From Batillaria attramentaria (lineage: Eukaryota > Mollusca > Gastropoda > Batillariidae), in assembly GCA_018292915.2 (NCBI GenBank), contig JACVVK020000390.1:380001-444000 (forward strand): a stretch of 64,000 bases of DNA. The letters run 5' to 3'. The stretch's first letter is position 1, and each line of letters starts with the position of its first letter. Positions 37,305-46,400 of this stretch are shown here, piece by piece. The notes beneath the pieces were generated by a model. That model was not told the origin of the DNA. It did no database searches and saw only the letters and a list, made by a program, of their open reading frames with translations. A program made the position numbers and the translations under genes.

Positions 37305-38905
37305 TATCAAGCGAGCATGCTAAAAATCCCAAGTCCATCTTTTGACGAAGAGTAGGCTGTGGCCGGTGGCGTGGAAAACAGAAATACTGTTGCATGCACA
37401 AGAGTGAATATGAGGGTGGAGGCCGTTTGCACATAAAAAATTGCTTAGTAGCAGCAGGTTTTCAGTTCCTTGTCCTCCAGCCCTGCGGCCCCCTAAGCAT
37501 CCCAGAAGAGATGTGTGTCGAGTACAAGTCTACCATGTGTGAACACATTACAACCAGGACATCCGCACAGCATATTCCCAACCATCCAACTGATAATACC
37601 AAATTCGATGCAAGTGGTCTAGTGGTTAAGAGACCTGTCACCAATGCGAGAGGTCTGGGGTTCGAGTCCCACTCGGGGCAAAGAATTTTTCCTTCTCGTA
37701 TGTGGCACCGTTCATTCGGGCCGATCGTCGGGGGTTCTCTACGGGTACTCCGGCTTTCTCCCCCTCTGCTTTGGAAATGTTCGGCCCACCAAATTTGAAA
37801 AATAAATGCAATTCCAAATTCCGAAATTTAAATAGCTGAGGTGACCCTTTGCACCACGTGATTGTAATGTGTTTATGTCCAGTGTGTGAGAGAATGTGTG
37901 TGATTCACGTGAGCGTGCGTGTTGGGTTCAGTTCGCGGCGCTTTGAGCTGATTCATGAAATTGGGTAAAGCGCCTATATAATACTCATTATTATTATTAT
38001 TATACAGAGCTAGTATCGTAAAATTTTGCATTTATCAGACACCAAAAATGGTTTTCACATGAAATGCATGTACATGTATATGAAATGAACACGATCAACA
38101 CGCTTAGAGAGACATAGAAAGCTGAATTATTATACCCTAAAAGATTAAGCATGTTTGGGTGACACATGCTGGCAGTCAAGTAAAAGGAATGTCCGATTTC
38201 ATTTCAAGTGATCATGTACTTCTACCAACAGACACTAATCCTGACTGCTTAAGTAATAACACACTACACACGAAAACACCTATGAACACATTCTGCATAG
38301 AACCCGAACTTCCCATTGCAATGCAATCTGAACATTGTCCTGAAATTTTTTGACAGAAAAACAAAAGAAGACACGAGTAACACTGTCAGTAAAACAATTT
38401 TCAACCACAGCCAATTAGGAACTGCTGAACACCATAGCCTATACAACCCACATACCTTACTCAAATGCTGGAAAACTGCTCAACAAAACAAGAGCTGGCA
38501 AGGACACTGGAGTCTTGCCTAGGACGTCCGCTATTCACCTACGGCCACAAGCACAACAGACAGGCGATTCACCACAGCAACACCAGACTTCACAAAGATG
38601 CACATATATATATGCAAACTTTCTGCTGCTGCAGAGAAGGCTTCCTGCGCCGGTTTCATGTACAGAGAGAGATTCAGAGAGAGAGACAAAGGTGTGTGTT
38701 TTTGGCAATGTGCAGAGGCATAAACCCACCGCTGGACCCTGTGATTCATTCCTTCTGGCACACTTGCCTCAGGATGCAGGATCACTACCTGCAGATTAGG
38801 GGATGCCCCAGCCTAAACCCAACAACCATGTGGTCCTAGTTTAACTGATTTTAACACACTTTGTACTGCATACAAGTGCCCCACATTATTCACTTCTTTT
38901 TTTTG

Positions 38906-38936
<31 letters not shown>

Positions 38937-41327
38937 ACTTGATATAGCGCACAGCTCCACCCTAACTGAGTGCTCACAGCGCTTAGGGAGAGGTTTTGAA
39001 AGGAAAGATAGTTAAAAAAAAAAAAAAAAAAAATTAAAAAAAAAAAACTGCAGATGATTACTGGCACGCGGCACTGAAGAGATGAGTCTTCTTTTTGTTG
39101 TTGTTGTTAATTGTTTTAGACCTGTATGCGAAAATCAGGCAAGATTAATGGTTCCTTCATGGCTCTTATTGCAGCAAAACACGAGTATAATCAAAGTGCA
39201 ATGTACACTCCCGCTAAGTCAAATTTAAGTCCATGTAGATTAATTATGATTTTTTTTTTTTGTGAGGCCACTGGTGCAAAACCCCAAAGGCAAACTTACT
39301 TGGTAGCAGTTGAGTTACCAGATCTGCAGGTACAAACTGAGCTGTGAAACAGACTTCTACAGACACACTTCGTAAACTGTAGGCCATCCACACTTTTGAC
39401 AACATCCCCTTCATTTAAGGTGTGCTATGGCACAGGGGTGCACACATTTTCTGTCACATCCCTATATCAGCTGCCTTATCATCGGGAGGAAAAAAATCTG
39501 CAATAGCCTTTGGTAAATTCCACAATTTTACATTAGGGTATGCCATTTATTGGATATTAGCATTTCAGGGTGGCTGCTGAGGACAAGAGAGTCCACAATA
39601 GTCTACAACTTATACATACATCCATGGTGAACACTCCATTCATTCAAATGCATCCGCCCCTGGAAAGCAGAAAATGTCAGAGGTCTGAGACCAGCTAGAC
39701 ATTTCTCTGGATTCCTTACCAGATGCACTTGTGTGCAACTCTACCCAGTTCATGGCGCTGTGTTGGCTGACCTTATCAGGATAGGGCATACATGTAATGA
39801 TGTAATCCTAATAGGTCAACATACAAAATACATAAACGAGGTTTTTGACACCAGAGCTACTAGGAATCGTTATCAGCTCCAGACTGTGTGTTTTTGATGC
39901 ATGCACACACTCTCTCTAACTCACAGGTGTTAACTCAAACAATTTGAATTTCTTTCAAGTTTGTTAAAATTTGGAAGGCAGAAGTTAAAAAAACACCATT
40001 TTTACCAATGCATGTCGGCAAGCTGGCATATATGTATGTTTATATGTATGTATATATGTATGTATGTTCGTATGGATGTAAAAACTGTTACAAAAACGAG
40101 AGTACAAAAAACACCAGGATTTCTGACACCTGTAATTGTTTAGCACTCCAGACAGCTTTCCTGCTCTTAAAATAGGAATTCTGTGCACGTTTGTGCGTGT
40201 GCGCACGTGCATGCGTGTGTGTGCTGTGTGTGTGCATGCATGTGTGTGTGTGTGCACATGTGCGTTTGTGTGTGTTTTGTGCATGTTCTTGGTTTTTTTT
40301 GTTTGTTTTTTTTTGGGGGGGGGGGGTTGAGTGAATGTACACAAACATGCATCAAGCACTGCCAGACTCATTTTCCTACCAAGGCAAAGGTCAAACATCC
40401 CCTGATTACCACACTTTGAAAACTTCTAATTAAAGGACACCTCATCATCAGTATGTCCCAGATCTCTTACCAACCTCCTGAACCCCAACATTCAGTGGAG
40501 ACGTTTATCAACTCCCCTCCCCCCCCCCTCCTCCCCAAATTTCAAGCATCCCATCCGGGGGAGACTTTCCATACTCAGGTTGAGGAACGACACAAATCAG
40601 ACTCCTGCCAGCATCTATGGAGTCTGGAGTTATGGAAACCTTTCAACAGCGACTACTGCAAATTGGTGTTGAGCCATAGCTGTCAGCGTCTGTCACTCAG
40701 GCAGACATCGCAGATAGCGGGTGACTGACTGCGGGCACTTCACCTGCTGATCTACTGTCTCCTGAAAAAGGGGGCCTAACAGTCAAGTATTTGACTTGCG
40801 CTTAGACCCTTTTACAAGATGATGGCAGTGATACATTTTGCTCATTTGGGATGAAAACATACTAATGTATCATATTTTGAATCCCTTAAACCAAATCTGC
40901 GGAGAATTTGTATCTGAAAGCGGAGCCTGAGTGAACTGGCCGCATTCCGGAATCAGGAAAAAAAAATAAATCTTGCAATCTTTCCTACCCATCAAAAAAT
41001 AAACATTGCCAATGTTGTTTTTCCCTGCTGAGACTGAGAGATAAAACTTTGCAGGGAATGTGGCATGTGAGAGAATTGAGTTTGAGTTCCATCTCCCACA
41101 CCCTCACTTTTACCCCCCCCCTCCTCCCTCAGCCCCCCCCTCCCTCAGCCCCCCCCCCCCTCCATCAGAACTAAGTCTAAACACTAACTGCATGCACCTA
41201 CCCCCCCCCCCCCCCAGCCTCCCACCCCATCCCACCAAACAAAGCAACAACTTGAACCCAAACAACACAAAAAACACCAAAAACAAATGACAAAATCATC
41301 ATCAAAGAAACCAGTCTTTGGAAGCCT

Positions 41328-41385
<58 letters not shown>

Positions 41386-43032
41386 ACGTGGGGGGGGGGG
41401 GGTACTAAATTTTCTGTGTGGTCTAGCCACGATTCTGGACAGAAGCACTGTGTGGTCCAAGACACTGAAGAGAAACATGTTTTTGCCACAAGATACATCT
41501 CTGTGGCTTCACATTCGCAGGAAATCTCCCTGGAACACACGCCACCCATAGCCCTACAAAGCCGTATTTATATTCCGCAATATAACAAGATGTATAGTGC
41601 CCCTCCTGTGTGAGCTTTCCCAGTCTCCACCAATCTTCATGCGAAGAAGCAGCACTCAGAGAGGCATACACAAACGCTCTTAACTGCCAGCTTTTACATC
41701 AACAAAGAGTTGCTGTGGCGATAAATTCTCCGAAGGCGAGTGGGTGAAGACAGATGGCCTGCGCAACACTGTGTAAATCACTGCATTTGCTGATGTTCCT
41801 ACAACTTGTCTGATCTCAAAGGAAACACCAGTCGTATCTGATACGTATGTATCCTAGCAGTAGCAAGGTTTTTGAAGACACAAGGCAGAGCTGTTTTGCT
41901 GAATTAAATGCGCTGTGAATTCACGCAAACAGTAGATATACAGCCAAACAGACTGAAATAGTAACATCTGGTATACATGAATATGTAACATACGACTTAG
42001 CGGGAACTTGGTGTTCTACAAGTAAACTTGCTTTGGCAATAAGGTAAGGTTAGCCTGTGCTAAGTAAACACCACATCTTGCTAAAAATAAAATGATAGTT
42101 CCAGCATTACAGCAACAACAACAACAAAACGAAGAATCAAAATAATCCTTTCTTTGGAGTACATGTAACATTAGGGAACTAAAAAAAAAAAAAAAGTTTT
42201 TTTTTTCTTCTGTAATTTACTAAATCATGAATGTTGCTAGACTGGGAGAATCACTGTAAACAATTTATCTGACGTACCCACTTGGGAAGAGGAGTGGGGT
42301 GTTTCTAGAGGTCGTGAGATTACTTATTAGGTTTTTATACTCTTTTCCTAAAAAAACAACAACCCAAAAATAGCACAGACTCTAGCTGCCGTAATTCCTT
42401 GTGACCTCAGTTTCAAAAACATCCTAATCATACCAGCCTCTTTCATCTTGTGGGCAACAACAGGAAGCAATCATCATCAAAAATGCTACCATAGTAAAAT
42501 GTCTTTTTATACATGCCTGTTTTGGACGTAGCAATACGCCCGCCAAAATTGATTCCACATGAAAACTACACTAAAAAACAGTCTTCGATTTTTTTCCTAC
42601 CCTGAACCTATATTAATCCATTACCCACAGGAAAAAATAGGGGTTTTGCAGCAGCAAACTCATTCAAGAGCAAATGCTGTTCTGACCTTTCTGGATCAAT
42701 CTTGCGACTGAACACCACGATTATTTCTAACAGTCTGTCATTGAGAACATACTGGTAAAGCAGAAGCATCTCACCAGACAGTGACAAAATGTCAAGAAGG
42801 TAAGGTAAGATCTCTCAGACAGATGTAATTACATTAAATTTTCCTCTTCCTCTCAGCTGGTCAGACAGAATCAAAGACACCACTAACCCACTCCTTTTCC
42901 AAAATTCTACTTTTCTAGCCGCACAGACATTTTGATCTTTGACAGGAAAACCTTGATCCTGACAGGTAAATATTCCACTTGGCCTGCCAGTTTGATTTTT
43001 CTCGCACCAGGTACACGTGTGCTGCATCCATT

Positions 43033-43098
<66 letters not shown>

Positions 43099-43411
43099 AT
43101 CAATAACAGTCAATACATGTACTAAAGCTGTGAGGCTGAGAAAACACATGATTCATACTCTCATTTTCTGCCTTTTCCACTAGGGAGTCAGTCACACTTT
43201 CCTTAATTTTTCTTTTTTAATTAAAAAAAAAAAAACCCATGGGAGACATGTATTGGCTAAATGAAATCACAGCATACCAGTTTGTTTTTGTTTGTTGGTG
43301 GTGGTGGTGGTGGTGGTGGTGGTGGTGGTGTTCAGTTTTTTTTAGCCTTGTTTGATTTTTGTGTACCTGACTAGAAATGCTGTAATCAGCTCCATCCCCC
43401 CCCCCCCCAAA

Positions 43412-43453
<42 letters not shown>

Positions 43454-46400
43454 AATAAATAAATAAAAATAAATACATGAATAAGTATATAAATAAATAA
43501 AATAAAAATAATTAAAAGAAAGAATTGATAAAAAAAAAAACAAGTAAATAAATAACATCAGGACGGAATGCTAACAATATCGATAGCAATGTCGATGCCA
43601 ATGCCAGCTGATTTAATCCTGAGCAAATCAGATAAGTGTTATCTGGAAACAAGCTGTGCTTTGTACGACGTACCATCTCTAGACTCGAAAATAAAACTGC
43701 TTTCTCGCCAACAGATCATGCTAACAGTTAGACAGTAACTTCCTGGCTTAAACTGTACACTCTGAACATACCAAAACCTGACAGAAAACACAGCTAATAC
43801 ACTTCCATAGCATCGATCAGGATTGATCACACTGTGAGCTATCGCCAATCCATGTGCCACGTGCAGGACATTCAGTTATTTATATGTTGTTGTTCGCTAC
43901 TGCAAAGTCTCAACTATCATTATTGACTCTAGCCAGAGGTGTGAGCCTGTGAGACTACAGCAAAATGTAATTGCTGTGGATGTTAGGTGGGGATTATCTT
44001 CAGCCACGTTTTAGCCCCTAGCACAGCAACTAAGTCTCTGGAAATAGAGATCAAATCCTCTGAAGACGAATTCTTGTTGCCCATGTGGCAAAGGATAGAA
44101 GTGTTGGGTCAGTTTGGGTTAAAAAAACAAACAAAAAACAAACAGTGTTTGTTTGCAGTGATTTCAACAAATGCTAATCAGTATGGCCCCAAAATTAAAT
44201 GTACAGTACAGTCTCACTTGGGCGACCACCCATGGGACCGAGCAAAAACAGTCCTGAACGACAGTTGGTCGCCCAAGTCACAGACACTCAGGGTGGTGTC
44301 CGGACCCATCCCCGGGAGCACACATCAACCGTAAAGATAATCGCATAATTAGTATAATATATATATATATGCATAAATGTGCCCCAGCAGCAGGGTAGGC
44401 GGAATTTCATCCTTGAAAAAGACTGAGAAAACTTCCAGGCCCCCTAGCTGCCTCCCTTTTACCTTCACACAAAAAAGTCCTCAAGAATGAATAGTTATTT
44501 TAGCAAAGGGAATCACGATAACATGAAATAACAGCAGCACTTATCCACCTTGGCATATGCCACAAACACGGTCAGTTTACTCCTGAATATCAGGGGCTGC
44601 ATCATCCGATTTCCCAGCCTGGTCCAACTGAGGGGTGTTGTCGCTCTGTTTTCTTCTTCCGCAGTGTTTGTTATTTTTCCCGGCTAGATTGTTTCTCCCA
44701 TACCTCATCCGATAATGACTTTACCACGAGAGCCTGCAGGAATCAAAAGCTCACGAGGAGCCACATTTCAGAGATATTCCACGATTGCAGCCTCTTATGT
44801 TGCATGTTTTTCTTTGTGTATTTACACAGACAACACCTGACAAATGTTTAACTTCTGCAATAACGGCAAAGTAGAACAGCAACCGCCTCACTAACTATCC
44901 AATTCCGATTGAGTAAATCTCTGTTGCTGTCAAAAAACAAGAGAACAAATACGAAGCCAAGTGTAATCTCTGAATCAGCTTTGATGTAGGTCTTCGGAGG
45001 GGGGGGGGGGGGGGGGGACGGGGGGAGGGGGGGGGGACGGGGGGGGGGACGGGGGGGGGGGGGGGGGGGGAAGATGTTAAGAAAACCAAACCTGCAAAGA
45101 GGAAAAAAGATCCAGAAATAAAGCTCCAGTAACTGTTCACAATGTCAGTAGCTAATGGTTTAAAGGGGCTAGTGCTGCCATTTCCATGCTTACAGATTAT
45201 TCTGACCTTTTGTGGTACATGTGTTCATCATCACACCACTGAGAAGCCTGCACCGTGACACCACCTGTAATGCTGGCATAGAGCCAACAGAAGCGTACTT
45301 GATGACACAGCAACCACACCGAGCGCTTCAGTAGTGTAACAGCAGTCGTAGGATTTAAATGTTTGGCCACTCACGCAAAGTGTAAACAACACTGTATTGC
45401 ATTAAGAGCTGTACTAATCAAGATGGAGTATTTCGAGAGTACAGGCGCACTCACGAGTGAAACTGTTCCAAAACATAAGTTGGCTCAGCAAAGATAGAAT
45501 TTGCCCGTTTAAACTAATTCGAACTGATCCCCCCCCCCCCAACCCCCCAAAGAAAACAACAACAACAAAACCCAAACGCCTGCTTGGCCTTAACTCTCTC
45601 TCTGTGCTAAGAGTTTTTCCCATTATCATACTAACAGACAGTTGCTTCCCTTTCACTGGTAGAAACATGTTTTATTAGAACCATTTAGTTCCTCGCTTTA
45701 CGATGTCATGACAAAGAATAAACATAAAAAGTTGGCGATCCCATTAATCAGACCTCTGCAACCAAGCGTTGTGAACGTTACGGCTCAAAAGGGGACCTCA
45801 GCATTGAGAGAGTTAACATTTACTAGTGATGGATGGTTGGTTGGCTGTTCGTAGTTTGTTGAGTTGGCTGACATTCATATTCCAAGATTACTAGTCTTCA
45901 CAAAAGCCAATATGTTTTGAAACAGTTACACTTGTGAGTGCGCATAAAATACATTTGAAGTAGTCTATCTAAACAATAAGTGAAGCTCTCCATGCAGCAC
46001 ACTGCTGTCTGGCTGCGCGAGAAAAATATCATTCACCTACTCAGTGGCTGTCCACAACACTAGCAGACTTCTCAATACGTGTCACCTGATGCCTGCGAGA
46101 TGCTGTCAATGTGCAGGTGTCTAGTGGTCCTATGGTAGACACTAGCGAAAAAAACATGGAATGATTCGCGAGCACAGAATTATGTAAAGATGGACCTTAC
46201 TGTCCATCTCCACCGTGGGCAGAGGATATTTAAGATGAGTACAGCACTACGTGAGACTTCGCTTCCAGTCACGAGCTGAAGTCTTTAGCTAATTTAACAC
46301 AACGCTGATTTTCCCGTACACTGCTGCCAAGCCAGAATTTTCCACAAAACAATTTGTTTAATAATTAATAGGCAAACTAAGGCAGAGAGAACTGCAAACA

